DNA from: Pseudooceanicola pacificus
Lineage (GTDB): Bacteria > Pseudomonadota > Alphaproteobacteria > Rhodobacterales > Rhodobacteraceae
Length of the DNA stretch: 64,000 bases
Direction: 5' to 3'
Assembly: GCF_009789075.1 (NCBI RefSeq)
Contig: NZ_WNXQ01000003.1
Span: forward strand, 124,001 to 188,000
Under the pieces are notes generated by a model, which worked only from the letters and a program-made list of their open reading frames with translations, was not told where the DNA came from and made no database searches. A program made the position numbers and the translations under genes. Shown here one piece after another: positions 35,239-44,507 of the stretch (its first letter is position 1; the number at the start of each line of letters is the position of its first letter).

Positions 35239-37416
35239 TCAGGCCGCCGCCTTGCCGAAACGGCCATAGAAGGTGTCGCCCTTCGCGGCCATCTCGCGCA
35301 GCAGCTTCGGCGTGGTGAAGCGCACGCCATACTCCGCCGTCAGCGCGTCGCAGCGTTTCACCGCCTCGTCCGCTCCGATGATGTCGAGCCACGAGAATGG
35401 CCCGCCCGACCAGGGCGCAAAGCCCCAGCCCAGGATCGCGCCGACGTCGCCTTCGCGGATGTCCTCCAGCACGCCTTCCTCCAGCGCGCGGACGGCCTCC
35501 AGCACCTGGGCGAACATCAGGCGGTCCTGCACCGTGTCGACATCGGGTTGCGGCACCTTGTGGGGATAGCGGGCCTCCAGCCCCTCCCACAGGCCGGTGC
35601 GCTTGCCCTTTTCGTCGTAGCTGTAAAAGCCCGCCTTGGATTTCCGGCCCAGACGGCCCTCGTCATAGAGCCAGAACATCAGCTCGTCGGTCGGCTTGGC
35701 ATCGCTCGGATAGGCATCGCCCAAGGCCTCTTTCGTGGCCTTGGCGATCTTGACCGCCAGGTCGATCGAGGTCTCGTCGATCAGCTGCAGCGGCCCGACC
35801 GGCATCCCCAGCATGCGTGCGGCATTGTCCACCAGGGCAGGGGCCACGCCCTCGGCCACCATCCGGGCGCCTTCGTTGAGGTAGGGGATGATGCAGCGGT
35901 TGGCGTAGAAGAACCGCGCGTCATTCACCACGATGGGCGTCTTGCGGATCTGGCGCACGTAGTCGAGCGCCTTGGCCACGGCCCGGTCCCCGGTCTGCTT
36001 GCCCTTGATGATTTCGACCAGCAGCATCTTTTCCACGGGCGAGAAGAAGTGGATGCCGATGAACTGCTCGGGGCGCGAGGAGGCCTTGGCCAGCCCGGTG
36101 ATCGGCAGGGTCGAGGTGTTGGAGGCAAAGATGCAGTCGGCGGGGATCACCGCCTCGACATTCTTCGTCACCTCGGCCTTCACGCCCGGATCCTCGAACA
36201 CCGCCTCGATGATCAGATCGGCGTCGGACAGCGCGCTGTAATCCGTGGTCGCGGTGATGCGGCCGAGGATCTCGTCCTTCTTCTCGGGGGTGGTCTTCTT
36301 GCGCTTGATGCCCTCGTCCAGGTAGCTTTCGGTATAGGCGCGGCCCTTGTCGGCGGCCTCCTGCTTCTGGTCGATCAGCACCACCTCGATGCCCGCCTGC
36401 GCGCTGACCAGCGCGATGCCCGCGCCCATCATGCCGGCACCCATGACGCCCAGCTTCCTGACCCTCTGGTCGGGGGCCTCGGGGCGGTTCGCGCCCTTTT
36501 CCAGCGCCTCCTTGTTCAGGAAGAGCGAACGTATCATCGCGCCCGACGAGGGGTTCATGATCACGCTGGTGAACCAGCGCGCCTCGATCTTCAGCGCGGT
36601 GTCAAAGGGCACCTGCGTGCCCTCGTAAACCGCCGAAAGCAGCGCCTTGGCCGCCGGGAAGGCACCCCAGGTCTGGCCGTTGATCATCGCGTTGGCGCCC
36701 ACGAAGGTCTGGAAGCCCGCCGGGTGATAGGGCGCGCCGCCGGGCAGCTTGAAGCCCTTGTCGTCCCAGGGCTTGACGATTTTGGGCTCGGACAGGACCC
36801 ACGCCTTTGCGGCGGCGACCGGATCGGCCACGACCTCGTCCACCAGCCCGGCCTTCTGCGCCTTGTGCGGGTCGCTCATCTGCGCCTGCAGCAGGTAGGG
36901 GGCGGCCATCATCACGCCCAGCTTGCGCACCAGGCGGGTGGTGCCGCCCGCGCCGGGGAAGATGCCGACCTGGATTTCCGGCAGGCCGATCTTGGCCTTG
37001 GGATTGTCGGCGACAAAGATGCGGTGGCAGGCGAGCGGCAGCTCGAAGCCGATGCCCATGGCGGTGCCGGGCACGGCGGCGGCGATCGGCTTGCCGCCCT
37101 TGTTGGTCTTGGGCTCCATGCCCGCGCGCTCGATCTTGCGCAGCAGGCCGTGCAGGGTCATCACCCCGTCGAACACGCCCTGGGCGCCCTCGGCCTTCAT
37201 GCCCTGCAGGACGTTCAGGTCCATGCCGCCGGCCATCGTCTCCTTGCCCGAGGTGATGACGATGCCTTTGACCGCATCATCGGCCAGCGCATCGTCGATC
37301 AGGTCCGACAGCTCTTGCGCGCCGGTCATGGTGAGCACGTTCATGCTTTTCCCGGGCAGGTCCCAGGTGATCACGGCGACGCCGTCGGCGCCCTTGTCCA
37401 TCGTGAAATCGGTCAT
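35239..37416 (-). CDS. fadB: Fatty-acid oxidation multifunctional enzyme: enoyl-CoA hydratase + 3-hydroxyacyl-CoA dehydrogenase
   Basis: This 725-residue fusion does the hydration and NAD-dependent oxidation steps of beta-oxidation. Residues about 1-190 are a crotonase domain (GGMDLNVLQGM, PGTAMGIGFELPLACHRIF, GLPEIQVGIFPGAGGT). From about 310 comes the hydroxyacyl-CoA dehydrogenase Rossmann fold (KLGVMGAGMMGAGIALVSAQ), with the SNTSTLPIT and IGIHFFSPVEKMLLVEII signatures, then two C-terminal helical domains. Thiolase follows upstream at 37562 on the same strand, as expected for a FadB/FadA pair. The product may form a complex with it. Confidence 0.95.
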   Translation of the reverse strand: MTDFTMDKGADGVAVITWDLPGKSMNVLTMTGAQELSDLIDDALADDAVKGIVITSGKETMAGGMDLNVLQGMKAEGAQGVFDGVMTLHGLLRKIERAGMEPKTNKGGKPIAAAVPGTAMGIGFELPLACHRIFVADNPKAKIGLPEIQVGIFPGAGGTTRLVRKLGVMMAAPYLLQAQMSDPHKAQKAGLVDEVVADPVAAAKAWVLSEPKIVKPWDDKGFKLPGGAPYHPAGFQTFVGANAMINGQTWGAFPAAKALLSAVYEGTQVPFDTALKIEARWFTSVIMNPSSGAMIRSLFLNKEALEKGANRPEAPDQRVRKLGVMGAGMMGAGIALVSAQAGIEVVLIDQKQEAADKGRAYTESYLDEGIKRKKTTPEKKDEILGRITATTDYSALSDADLIIEAVFEDPGVKAEVTKNVEAVIPADCIFASNTSTLPITGLAKASSRPEQFIGIHFFSPVEKMLLVEIIKGKQTGDRAVAKALDYVRQIRKTPIVVNDARFFYANRCIIPYLNEGARMVAEGVAPALVDNAARMLGMPVGPLQLIDETSIDLAVKIAKATKEALGDAYPSDAKPTDELMFWLYDEGRLGRKSKAGFYSYDEKGKRTGLWEGLEARYPHKVPQPDVDTVQDRLMFAQVLEAVRALEEGVLEDIREGDVGAILGWGFAPWSGGPFSWLDIIGADEAVKRCDALTAEYGVRFTTPKLLREMAAKGDTFYGRFGKAAA

Positions 37417-37561
37417 TTCTCTTCCCTTTCCGCAGGGGTGATATCTGTCGCGCCACTGGTGGCGCGGGCGCGGGGTGTCCGCCGCCCTGTCCCCAACCCC
37501 GTCCCCGGTGCGGGGAGTGGGGCCGCGCGCCGCCGGGGCGCCGGGGCAGGGCGGGGCGGTG

Positions 37562-38773
37562 TCACACCCGCTCGATGATCGTGGCCGCGCCCATGCCGGA
37601 GGCGACGCAGAGGGTGGCCAGGCCGACCTCCTTGTCCGAACGCTCCAGCTCGTCGAGCAGGGTGCCGATGATGATCGCGCCCGAGGCCCCCAGCGGGTGG
37701 CCCATGGCGATCGCGCCGCCGTTCACGTTCAGCTTGTCGATATCGGCGTCAAAGGCCTGCAGGAAGCGCAGGACAACCGAGGAAAACGCCTCGTTCACCT
37801 CGAACAGGTCGATATCGCCGATCTGCATCCCGCTCTCGGCCAGGATCTTCTGCGTGGCGGGCACCGGGCCGGTCAGCATGATCGTGGGATCGGTGCCGAT
37901 CTTGGCCGTGGCGCGGATGCGGGCACGGGGCTTCAGCCCATGCGCCTCGCCGAATTCCCTGGACCCGACCAGCACGGCGGCCGAGCCGTCGACGATGCCC
38001 GAGGAGTTCCCGGCATGGTGGATGTGGTTGATCCGCTCCAGATGCGGGTACTTCAGCCGGGCCACCTTGTCGAAGCCGGGCATGCCCTCGCCCATGTCCT
38101 TGAAGCTGGGCTTGAGCGCGCCAAGCGTCTGCATGTCGGTCCCGGGGCGGATGAATTCGTCATAGGCCAGGATCGGCAGCCCGTTCACGTCCCGCACGGT
38201 GACGATGGATTTCGCGAACCGGCCCTCGTCCCAGGCCTGCTTGGCCAGCTTCTGCGAGCGCACGGCAAATTCGTCGGCCTGATCGCGGGTGATACCGTAT
38301 TCGGTCGCGATGATATCGGCGCTGATGCCCTGCGGCACGAAATAGCGGTCAAGCGCCACGGTCGGATCCACCGCCACCGCGGCGCCGTCGCTGCCCATGG
38401 GCACGCGCGACATCATCTCGACCCCGCCGGCGATATAGGCCTGGCCCGCGCCGCCGCGCACCTGGTTGGCGGCGAGGTTCACCGCCTCCATGCCTGAGGC
38501 GCAGAACCGGTTGATCGACAGGCCCGGGATCGACTCGTCGAGCTCGGAGGCCAGCACGGTTGTCCGCGCCAGGCAGCCGCCCTGTTCCATCGCCTGGGTG
38601 GCATTGCCCCAGATCACATCCTCCACCGCGTGGCCTTCCAGCCCGTTGCGGTCCTTCAGCGCGTTCAGCATCTGCTTGCCGAGCGAGACGGCGGTGACTT
38701 CGTGCAGCGAGCCGTCCGGGCGGCCCTTGCCGCGCGGGCTGCGCACGGCGTCGTAGATGTAAGCGTCGGTCAT
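37562..38773 (-). CDS. fadA: Acetyl-CoA C-acyltransferase (thiolase)
   Basis: This 403-residue thiolase cleaves 3-ketoacyl-CoA in the last beta-oxidation step. The nucleophilic Cys91 lies in INRFCASGMEAVNLA, the catalytic histidine in GGAIAMGHPLGASGA, and the second cysteine in TLCVASGMGAATI. Length is normal. It lies 145 bp upstream of fadB and 15 bp downstream of a GST gene on the same strand. Confidence 0.95.
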   Translation of the reverse strand: MTDAYIYDAVRSPRGKGRPDGSLHEVTAVSLGKQMLNALKDRNGLEGHAVEDVIWGNATQAMEQGGCLARTTVLASELDESIPGLSINRFCASGMEAVNLAANQVRGGAGQAYIAGGVEMMSRVPMGSDGAAVAVDPTVALDRYFVPQGISADIIATEYGITRDQADEFAVRSQKLAKQAWDEGRFAKSIVTVRDVNGLPILAYDEFIRPGTDMQTLGALKPSFKDMGEGMPGFDKVARLKYPHLERINHIHHAGNSSGIVDGSAAVLVGSREFGEAHGLKPRARIRATAKIGTDPTIMLTGPVPATQKILAESGMQIGDIDLFEVNEAFSSVVLRFLQAFDADIDKLNVNGGAIAMGHPLGASGAIIIGTLLDELERSDKEVGLATLCVASGMGAATIIERV

Positions 38774-38788
38774 GACTGCTCCTTTCGC

Positions 38789-39418
38789 TCAGAGCCCGCG
38801 GTCCGAAGGACGGCCGGGCATCAGGTCATAGGGGTGTTTCCAGCCGGGCAGGGCCGCGATGCGGTCGAGCCAGGCGTCGATGGCGGGGAAATCCTTGCGG
38901 TCAAAGCCGAAAGGTTCGGGATAATAGAGGTAACCGCAGCAGGCGAGGTCGGCGAGGGTCGTGGTCTCGCCCACCATCCAGCTGCGGCCCGCAAGATGCG
39001 CCTCCAGCGTCTTCAGCGCGGCCTGCACCCGGCCGTTGAGAAAGCCGATGGCCTCCTGCGGGCGCTTCTCGGCGGGGATGAAATTCATCAGGAAGCGCAG
39101 CGCTCCCTGCTGGCCGGTGCCCTTCTGTCCGTCCCAGAACAGCCAGCGCAGGATCTCGTTGCGGTCCCCGTCGAGGAACTTGCCGGTCTTCCCGGCGACA
39201 TGCAGCATGATCACGCTGGACTGGGTGAGCGTCAGATCGCCCTCGACCATGACCGGCGCCTCGCCCATCTCGTTGATCGCCAGGAACTCGGGCTTGCGCT
39301 GCGCGCCGCCGAAGAAATCGACCCAGACGGGCTCCCAGTCATAACCCGAGAGTTCCATCGTCAGCGCCGCCTTGTAGGCATTGCCGCTTTCGCCGAAGCA
39401 GTAGAGTTGTGCGGTCAT
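38789..39418 (-). CDS. Glutathione S-transferase-family protein
   Basis: This 209-residue protein has a thioredoxin-like N-terminal domain with the glutathione-contacting segment EMGEAPVMVEGDLTLTQSSVI (the proline and Glu/Ser pattern of GSTs) and an all-helical C-terminal domain (VGETTTLADLACCGYLYY). Members conjugate or isomerise electrophiles. Its place directly upstream of the thiolase in a beta-oxidation operon suggests detoxification or use of an acyl intermediate; this is inferred. Confidence 0.9.
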   Translation of the reverse strand: MTAQLYCFGESGNAYKAALTMELSGYDWEPVWVDFFGGAQRKPEFLAINEMGEAPVMVEGDLTLTQSSVIMLHVAGKTGKFLDGDRNEILRWLFWDGQKGTGQQGALRFLMNFIPAEKRPQEAIGFLNGRVQAALKTLEAHLAGRSWMVGETTTLADLACCGYLYYPEPFGFDRKDFPAIDAWLDRIAALPGWKHPYDLMPGRPSDRGL

Positions 39419-39472
39419 GTCGGTCCTCGTTGCTGGTGCCGGACCGGGGGTTTCACACCCCCGGACCCCCGT

Positions 39473-39671
39473 GGAGTATTTTTGACGAGATGAAGATGAT
39501 CTTCACCCCGCATTAAGGTTAACGCGCCTAGGCTGGCCCCGCGTTACAGGCTGGAGAGCCGATGGACGTACGAGGTGAAGCCCCGTCTCGACATATCCGG
39601 TAGCCAATCCGGTGGCGCGGGACGGGGTGGATCTCTCGCGTACCCCGGCTTCATCTCGTCCAAAATACTCC
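39473..39671. repeat. Inverted pair of a 23-bp extragenic element flanking 150 bp
   Basis: GGAGTATTTTTGACGAGATG (39473-39492, then AAG to 39495) recurs in reverse orientation at 39649-39671 with one mismatch in 23 bases. A CCGGGGG/CCCCCGG hairpin precedes the first copy. The 310-bp gap (39419-39729) holds no gene. From memory, similar GGAGTATTTTTG...GATGAAG strings are common between genes in Rhodobacteraceae; no count could be made here. Confidence 0.8.
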
Positions 39672-39729
39672 CGCCGGAGGCGTTGGACCTGTGCCGCCGC
39701 CGCGCGGCCGGGGCTTGCGGGTGCCAGTC

Positions 39730-39942
39730 TCACCGCTTTCTCGCGTCCAGCTCGGAGTTGAACAGCCGCAGCCGGTGGGTGAGGTTGTCCTCATGCGTGA
39801 CGCTGTCGAAATTCTCGAACAGGAAGGACAGCGCCTCGCCTTCGTCCAGCCCCGCTTCCTGGGCGAAGCGTTTCAGGCGGCGGTAGGCGTCCTCGGTCAT
39901 GGCGACCGGCAGGCGGCGGGTCAGGCGGAATCGTTTCGGCAT
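39730..39942 (-). CDS. Small basic protein of unknown function (possible ribbon-helix-helix type)
   Basis: This 70-residue protein has a basic N-terminus (MPKRFRLTRRLPVAMTEDAY) and a pattern of short strand then two helices (RRLKRFAQEAGLDEGEALSFLFENF), which would suit a small DNA-binding fold. The start has GGAGG 6 nt upstream, placed inside the end of the GFA gene, and only 1 bp separates the genes. It is probably co-transcribed with GFA. I recognise no named family. Confidence 0.65.
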   Translation of the reverse strand: MPKRFRLTRRLPVAMTEDAYRRLKRFAQEAGLDEGEALSFLFENFDSVTHEDNLTHRLRLFNSELDARKR

Positions 39943-39943
39943 C

Positions 39944-40393
39944 TCAGACCTCCGGTGCCTGGTTGCTGCGGGTGGGGCCGCGGCCCTCGGCGGGGCGGAC
40001 GGGCATGTCGGCCAGATGCATGGCCCAGCCGGGCGCGCCTTCGGGGCGGACCTGAAAGACCGGCTCGAATGGCGTGCCGGTGGCCAGGGTGGCGGCGAGC
40101 AGTTCGATCGTGCCGGAGCCGTTCGCGCGGAAGAAGATCGGTGTGCCGCAGCGGGCGCAGAACCCCCGGTCGGCCACGTCGGAGGAGGCCCAGGTGGCGG
40201 GCGGGGCAGCGGTCCAGGTGACGCGCGCCGCGTCGACCTCGTAGAAGGCGGAGGTGAAGTTGCCGCTGGCCCGCTGGCACATGCGGCAGCCGCAGACGGT
40301 CTCCCGGGCGGGGCCCGCGGCGATGAGGTAGCGCACGGCGCCGCACTGGCAGCCGCCTGTGGCCTCGGGTCTGTCGCGCCAGTCGGTGCTCAT
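39944..40393 (-). CDS. GFA/CENP-V-family protein (glutathione-dependent formaldehyde-activating fold)
   Basis: This 149-residue zinc protein shows the family cysteines in GGCQCGAVRY, CGCRMCQRASG and GFCARCGTPIFFR. Members include Gfa, but most have unknown substrates and do not need formaldehyde. The start ATG at 40393 has AGGAGG just upstream. It lies between the acyl-CoA dehydrogenase gene and a small unknown gene on the same strand. Confidence 0.9.
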   Translation of the reverse strand: MSTDWRDRPEATGGCQCGAVRYLIAAGPARETVCGCRMCQRASGNFTSAFYEVDAARVTWTAAPPATWASSDVADRGFCARCGTPIFFRANGSGTIELLAATLATGTPFEPVFQVRPEGAPGWAMHLADMPVRPAEGRGPTRSNQAPEV

Positions 40394-40538
40394 GACTCCT
40401 CCTCTCCGTCCTGCGGGCCGCCCCGTGGGGCGCCGCGTGCCGGTGTCACCCGGCGGGTCTGGCGGCCCGTGCATCCCCGCACAGGCCGCCAATCCGTGAG
40501 TGGGGCCGATGTAAGGCCCACCCTGTCGGTCGTTCAAG

Positions 40539-40557
40539 GCCCGGGTTGATCCCGGGC
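40539..40557 (-). terminator. Stem-loop directly after the acyl-CoA dehydrogenase gene
   Basis: GCCCGGG (40539-40545) pairs with CCCGGGC (40551-40557) around TTGAT, immediately after the minus-strand stop codon. There is no T-run downstream, so termination may be partial. Confidence 0.5.
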
Positions 40558-42336
40558 TCAGAAGTTGGCCGCGTCCAGCGCCATCACCGTATCCGCGCCG
40601 GAGGTGATCCGGGCGAGGTGCATGGCCGTCGCAGGCAGGCGGCGGGCCATGTAATAGCGCCCCGTCGCGATCTTGGTTTCGTAGAAGGCGGTGTCGCCAT
40701 CGCCTTCGGCCAGCTTCGCCTGGGCCGCCAGCGCCATCTTCGACCACATCAGGCCAAGGCAGACATGCCCGAAGAGGTGCATGAAGTCATAGGACCCGGC
40801 CAGCGCGTGGTTGGGGTTCTTCATGCCGTTCTGCATGAAGAACATGGCGGCCTCCTGCAGGTGCTTCGACGCGGTCTTCAGCGGCTCGACGAAGTCCCTG
40901 GCAAAGGCCTCGTCGCCCGCGTTCTCCTTGCAGAAGCCCTTGATCATCTCGAAGAAGGCCATCGCCGGCTTGCCGCCCTCGGCGGCCAGCTTGCGGCCCA
41001 CCAGATCCAGCGCCTGCACGCCGTTGGCGCCTTCGTAGATCATCGCGATCCGGGCGTCGCGGGCGAACTGGGACATGCCCTGTTCCTCGATATAGCCATG
41101 CCCGCCCCAGATCTGCTGGGCCAGCACCGCCATGTCGAACCCCTGATCGGTCAGGAAGCCCTTGAGCACCGGGGTCAGCAGGGAAATCGCGCCCTCGGCG
41201 GTCTTGTCATCCATCCGGTGGGCCTGGTCGATCATCTGCGCGCCCCAGAGAACGAAGGCGCGCGCGCCCTCGGTAAAGCTCTTCTGGTCCATCAGCGACC
41301 GGCGGATGTCGGGGTGCACGATCAGCGGATCGGCGGGGCCGTCCTTGTTCTCGGCGCCGGTGACGGCACGGCCCTGCAGGCGTTCCCGGGCATAGGACAG
41401 GCCGTTCTGATAGGCGGCCTCGGCCACGGCCAGTCCCTGCATGCCGACGCCCAGGCGGGCCTCGTTCATCATGGTGAACATGGCGCGCATGCCCTTGTGC
41501 GCCTCGCCGAGGAGCCAGCCGGTCGCCCCGTCGTAGTTCATCACGCAGGTGGCGTTGCCGTGGATGCCCATCTTTTCTTCGATCTTGCCGACCGAGACGC
41601 CGTTGCGCTCGCCCGGGGTGCCGTCCTCCCTGACGATGGACTTGGGCACGATGAAGAGCGAGACGCCCTTGATCCCGTCGGGGCCGCCGGGGATCTTGGC
41701 CAGCACCAGATGGATCACGTTCTCGGACATGTCGTGATCACCGGCCGAGATGAAGATCTTCTGCCCCGTGATCCTGTAGGACCCGTCGTCCTGCGGTTCG
41801 GCCTTGGTGCGCATCAGGCCCAGGTCGGTGCCGCAATGCGGCTCCGTCAGGTTCATGGTGCCGGTCCATTCGCAGGTCACCATCTTGGGCAGATAGGTCT
41901 GTTTCTGCGCATCCGATCCGTGGGCATGGATGGCGGAATAGGCGCCGTGGGTCAGGCCCTGGTACATGGTAAAGGCCATGTTGGCGGCGGTGAACATCTC
42001 TCCGGTCGCCACGCCCAGCACATAGGGCATGCCCTGGCCGCCGTAGTCGGGATCGCAGTCCAGGCCGGTCCAGCCGCCCTCGCGCATCTGCTCGAAGGCT
42101 TCCTTGAACCCGGTGGGCGTATAGACCACGCCGTTTTCCAGGCGGCAGCCCTCGACATCGCCGACCGCGTTCAGCGGCGCGAGCACTTCGGAGGAGATCT
42201 TGCCGGCCTCTTCGAGGATCGCGGCGGTGAAATCGCGGTCCAGCTCGTCATACCCCGGGATGTCGCTTTCCGAGGCTTTCAGAACATCGTGCAGGATGAA
42301 CTGCATGTCCTTCACAGGGGCTGTATAGCTGGGCAT
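40558..42336 (-). CDS. Acyl-CoA dehydrogenase with extended C-terminal domain
   Basis: This 592-residue flavoenzyme introduces the 2,3 double bond in an acyl-CoA. It is of the long form with an N-terminal extra segment ([18 protein letters not shown]), the core signatures [19 protein letters not shown] and [19 protein letters not shown], and the C-terminal [23 protein letters not shown] containing the catalytic-region glutamate, followed by the C-terminal domain. This architecture is shared by DmdC of the DMSP pathway and by other medium-chain enzymes; which one this is cannot be seen. A MerR regulator gene precedes it by 43 bp on the same strand. Confidence 0.93.
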   Translation of the reverse strand: MPSYTAPVKDMQFILHDVLKASESDIPGYDELDRDFTAAILEEAGKISSEVLAPLNAVGDVEGCRLENGVVYTPTGFKEAFEQMREGGWTGLDCDPDYGGQGMPYVLGVATGEMFTAANMAFTMYQGLTHGAYSAIHAHGSDAQKQTYLPKMVTCEWTGTMNLTEPHCGTDLGLMRTKAEPQDDGSYRITGQKIFISAGDHDMSENVIHLVLAKIPGGPDGIKGVSLFIVPKSIVREDGTPGERNGVSVGKIEEKMGIHGNATCVMNYDGATGWLLGEAHKGMRAMFTMMNEARLGVGMQGLAVAEAAYQNGLSYARERLQGRAVTGAENKDGPADPLIVHPDIRRSLMDQKSFTEGARAFVLWGAQMIDQAHRMDDKTAEGAISLLTPVLKGFLTDQGFDMAVLAQQIWGGHGYIEEQGMSQFARDARIAMIYEGANGVQALDLVGRKLAAEGGKPAMAFFEMIKGFCKENAGDEAFARDFVEPLKTASKHLQEAAMFFMQNGMKNPNHALAGSYDFMHLFGHVCLGLMWSKMALAAQAKLAEGDGDTAFYETKIATGRYYMARRLPATAMHLARITSGADTVMALDAANF

Positions 42337-42379
42337 GTCTCTCTCCCGAAGTGCTTGCTCATGGCAGCGGCCGGGCGGA

Positions 42380-42781
42380 TTACTCGGCCGCGTTCTTTCT
42401 TTCGTTCACCGAGGCGATCATCTGCGCGCCCCAGGTCATCTGTTCCTTCAGCTCGGCAATGGCCTCGTCCAGCTCGTCGCGCTGGCGTTCCATGTCGGCC
42501 AGGCGCTTCTCGGCGATTTCGTAGGTCTTGCGCAGCTGCGTCTGCTGCTGGTCGCCCATGTTGTAGAGGTCGAGAAGCTGGCGGATTTCCTCAAGGCTGA
42601 AACCGAAGCGCTTGCCGCGCAGGATCAGCTTCAGTCGGGCCCGGTCGCTCCGGGTGAACAGCCGCTTCTGGCCTTCGCGTATCGGGAACAGCAGCTCCTT
42701 TGCTTCGTAGAACCGCAGGGTGCGCGGGGTCACCTCGAAGAGGTCGCACATCTCGCGGATAGTCATGGTGTCCTGGGTCAT
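42380..42781 (-). CDS. MerR-family transcriptional regulator (acyl-CoA dehydrogenase-linked)
   Basis: This 133-residue regulator has the MerR winged helix at the N-terminus ([24 protein letters not shown], here given in part as [16 protein letters not shown]) and a coiled-coil dimer helix of about 60 residues, but no cysteine-rich metal site. It resembles LiuR-type regulators of branched-chain and fatty-acyl catabolism. It precedes the acyl-CoA dehydrogenase gene, and inverted GACGTA-type repeats lie upstream. It is a close sister of the MerR protein at 43048. Confidence 0.9.
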   Translation of the reverse strand: MTQDTMTIREMCDLFEVTPRTLRFYEAKELLFPIREGQKRLFTRSDRARLKLILRGKRFGFSLEEIRQLLDLYNMGDQQQTQLRKTYEIAEKRLADMERQRDELDEAIAELKEQMTWGAQMIASVNERKNAAE

Positions 42782-42815
42782 TTCCTCGTTCCACTCACTC
42801 GTTCAGAACCCGGCG

Positions 42816-42928
42816 GACCATTTGGTCAAATTTTTACCGGTTGGTCGGAAATGCCCTCGTTGACCTATGGATACAACGGAAAACCAAGTTGACGTAACCG
42901 CTACGTCACGTCACTTCGGCGGTGACGT
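42816..42928. promoter_or_regulatory. MerR/LiuR-like operator cluster between the two MerR genes
   Basis: TGACGTA (42890-42896) and TACGTCA (42902-42908) form one inverted repeat; ACGTCAC (42908-42914) and GTGACGT (42922-42928) form a second. A GACC-ATTT-GGTC dyad lies at 42816-42827. The first fits the TTGACGTnnACGTCAA-like pattern known for LiuR-type MerR regulators of acyl catabolism, so this is a likely binding region for one or both adjacent regulators. Confidence 0.6.
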
Positions 42929-43047
42929 AAGATAAAGCAAGTTGCCCTAGGGGAATTTGAAATTTTGTTAGCACACAAACGAATTCGTGAGCGCGGGTGA
43001 GGCAGCGTGAGTGCCCCTGGGTCATGCCGCAAGGGCAACCCGGGGAA

Positions 43048-43431
43048 TCAGTCCCCGACGGTTTCCATGCCCAGGCTTTGCGCCGCGTCGTTGCGCAGGT
43101 TGCGCAGTTCCTCGATCGCCTCGTCGATCTGGTGCCGCCGGGTGCGCAGTTCCGACAGCTGGGCGTCGGCCTGTTCGATCCAGACCCGCATCTGCGCCTC
43201 GTTGCCCTCCTGGTCGTAGATCATCAGCCACTGCCGGATGTCTTCCAGGGGAAAGCCGAACTTGCGCCCGCGCAGGATCAGCTTCATCCGCGCGATCTCG
43301 CGCTTGCCGTAGTGGCGGGCCCGGCCCTGGCGTTCCGGCTGCAGCAGTTCGATGTACTCGTAGTAGCGCAGCGTGCGCGGCGTCACGTCGAAGTGGTCGC
43401 ACATCTCCTTGAAGGTCAGCTTGTCGGTCAT
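43048..43431 (-). CDS. MerR-family transcriptional regulator, sister of the adjacent one
   Basis: This 127-residue protein starts with FKEMCDHFDVTPRTLRYYE, nearly the same as the neighbouring regulator, and has the same overall layout of winged helix, RARHYGKREIARMKLILRGRKFG wing segment and C-terminal coiled coil. No metal-binding cysteines are present. It likely senses an acyl-CoA or related ligand, by analogy with LiuR-type proteins. It is transcribed toward the first MerR gene with 266 bp between. Confidence 0.9.
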   Translation of the reverse strand: MTDKLTFKEMCDHFDVTPRTLRYYEYIELLQPERQGRARHYGKREIARMKLILRGRKFGFPLEDIRQWLMIYDQEGNEAQMRVWIEQADAQLSELRTRRHQIDEAIEELRNLRNDAAQSLGMETVGD

Positions 43432-43572
43432 GCCAGGCCCTCCCTGTTCTTGACCCGAGGTTAGGCATATGTCGCGTTGCGGGCAACTGTCCAGCGCGGG
43501 GGCATGTGGCGGCGATCATGGTCTTGCGGCTGGCGGGCAATGCGGGTGAAATGCCGGAGAAAGCGAGGCGGA

Positions 43573-43998
43573 ATGGATCAGGCGGAACGATTGGAATTGG
43601 TGCGCGGCTTCTTTGCCGGGCTGCCCTACGGCAAGGAGCTGTCGATCCGCATGGACGACCTGCTGCCGGGCCAGGCCACCATGTCCATGCCCTACGACAC
43701 CCGCCTGATCGGGGATCCGGCCACCGGGGTGATCCACGGCGGGGCGGTGTCGGCGCTGCTCGACACCTGCTCGGGCGCCGCGGTGATGAGCCATCCGGCG
43801 GGCGGGCGCAGCACGGCCACGCTGGACCTGCGCATCGACTACATGCGCCCGGCGACCCCGGGCCAGAGGATCACCGCCGTATCGACCTGCCACCACGTGA
43901 CACGCTCGGTCGCCTTCGTGCGCACCGTCGCAACGGACGAGGACAGCACCTCGCCTGTCGCGATGGCCAACGGGGCCTTCACGGTGGACGGGGAATGA
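43573..43998 (+). CDS. PaaI-type hotdog thioesterase
   Basis: This 141-residue protein has the hotdog fold signature [19 protein letters not shown] (the HGG with nearby acid) and [16 protein letters not shown], typical of PaaI/YdiI acyl-CoA thioesterases. The start ATG at 43573 has GAGG a few bases upstream; a longer frame upstream is basic and not family-like. It shares an ATGA overlap with a second thioesterase gene, so the two may form a heteromer or act in sequence. Substrate unknown. Confidence 0.88.
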   Translation: MDQAERLELVRGFFAGLPYGKELSIRMDDLLPGQATMSMPYDTRLIGDPATGVIHGGAVSALLDTCSGAAVMSHPAGGRSTATLDLRIDYMRPATPGQRITAVSTCHHVTRSVAFVRTVATDEDSTSPVAMANGAFTVDGE

Positions 43999-44507
43999 CG
44001 CATCGGCCCCCCGAACCCGTGCAGGTCGTCAAGCAGCGGCGCGACAGTGCCCTGGCCGGGCTGGTGGCGCGGGTGCCGTTCATCGGCTTCCTCGGCGTGA
44101 CCTTCGAGCGGCGCGGGGACGAGCTGACGGCGGTGCTGCCCTACCGGCCCGTGCTGATCGGCAATCCGCATCTGCCGGCCCTGCATGGCGGGGCCACGGC
44201 GGCCTTCCTTGAGGTCACGGCCATTGTCGGGCTGAGCTGGACCCTGTTGTGGGAGGGGATCGAACATTTCGGCCCCGACAGCGGCACCTTTGGCCCGGAT
44301 ACCCTGCGTCTGCCGCGCACCGCAGATTTCACCGTCGACTTCCTGCGCACCGGCCTGCCGCGCGACGCCTATGCCCGCGCCATCGTCACGCGGTCGGGCC
44401 GCCGCTATGCCAGTGTCCGGGCCGAGGCCTGGCAGGACAACCGCGCCCGTCCGATCGCCCAGGGCACCGGCCATTTCGTCATGCCGCAGGATCCGCACAA
44501 GACATGA
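43995..44507 (+). CDS. Second PaaI-type hotdog thioesterase
   Basis: This 170-residue hotdog protein has [20 protein letters not shown] as the active-site helix and [21 protein letters not shown] as the following strand pair. It is more divergent than the first copy and has an N-terminal extension. It overlaps the genes on both sides by 4 bp (ATGA), forming a thioesterase-thioesterase-MATE operon. This pairing with an exporter suggests handling and export of an acyl product, but that is inference. Confidence 0.85.
   Translation: MTHRPPEPVQVVKQRRDSALAGLVARVPFIGFLGVTFERRGDELTAVLPYRPVLIGNPHLPALHGGATAAFLEVTAIVGLSWTLLWEGIEHFGPDSGTFGPDTLRLPRTADFTVDFLRTGLPRDAYARAIVTRSGRRYASVRAEAWQDNRARPIAQGTGHFVMPQDPHKT

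Noticed and set aside
35191..37578. 795-codon plus-strand frame opposite fadB
   Set aside because: Antisense shadow of a certain gene. The product has no fold-like pattern and the frame stays open only because of GC-rich third positions.
40546..42600. 684-codon plus-strand frame opposite the acyl-CoA dehydrogenase gene
   Set aside because: Same reason: the minus-strand gene has full family motifs and the opposite frame does not.
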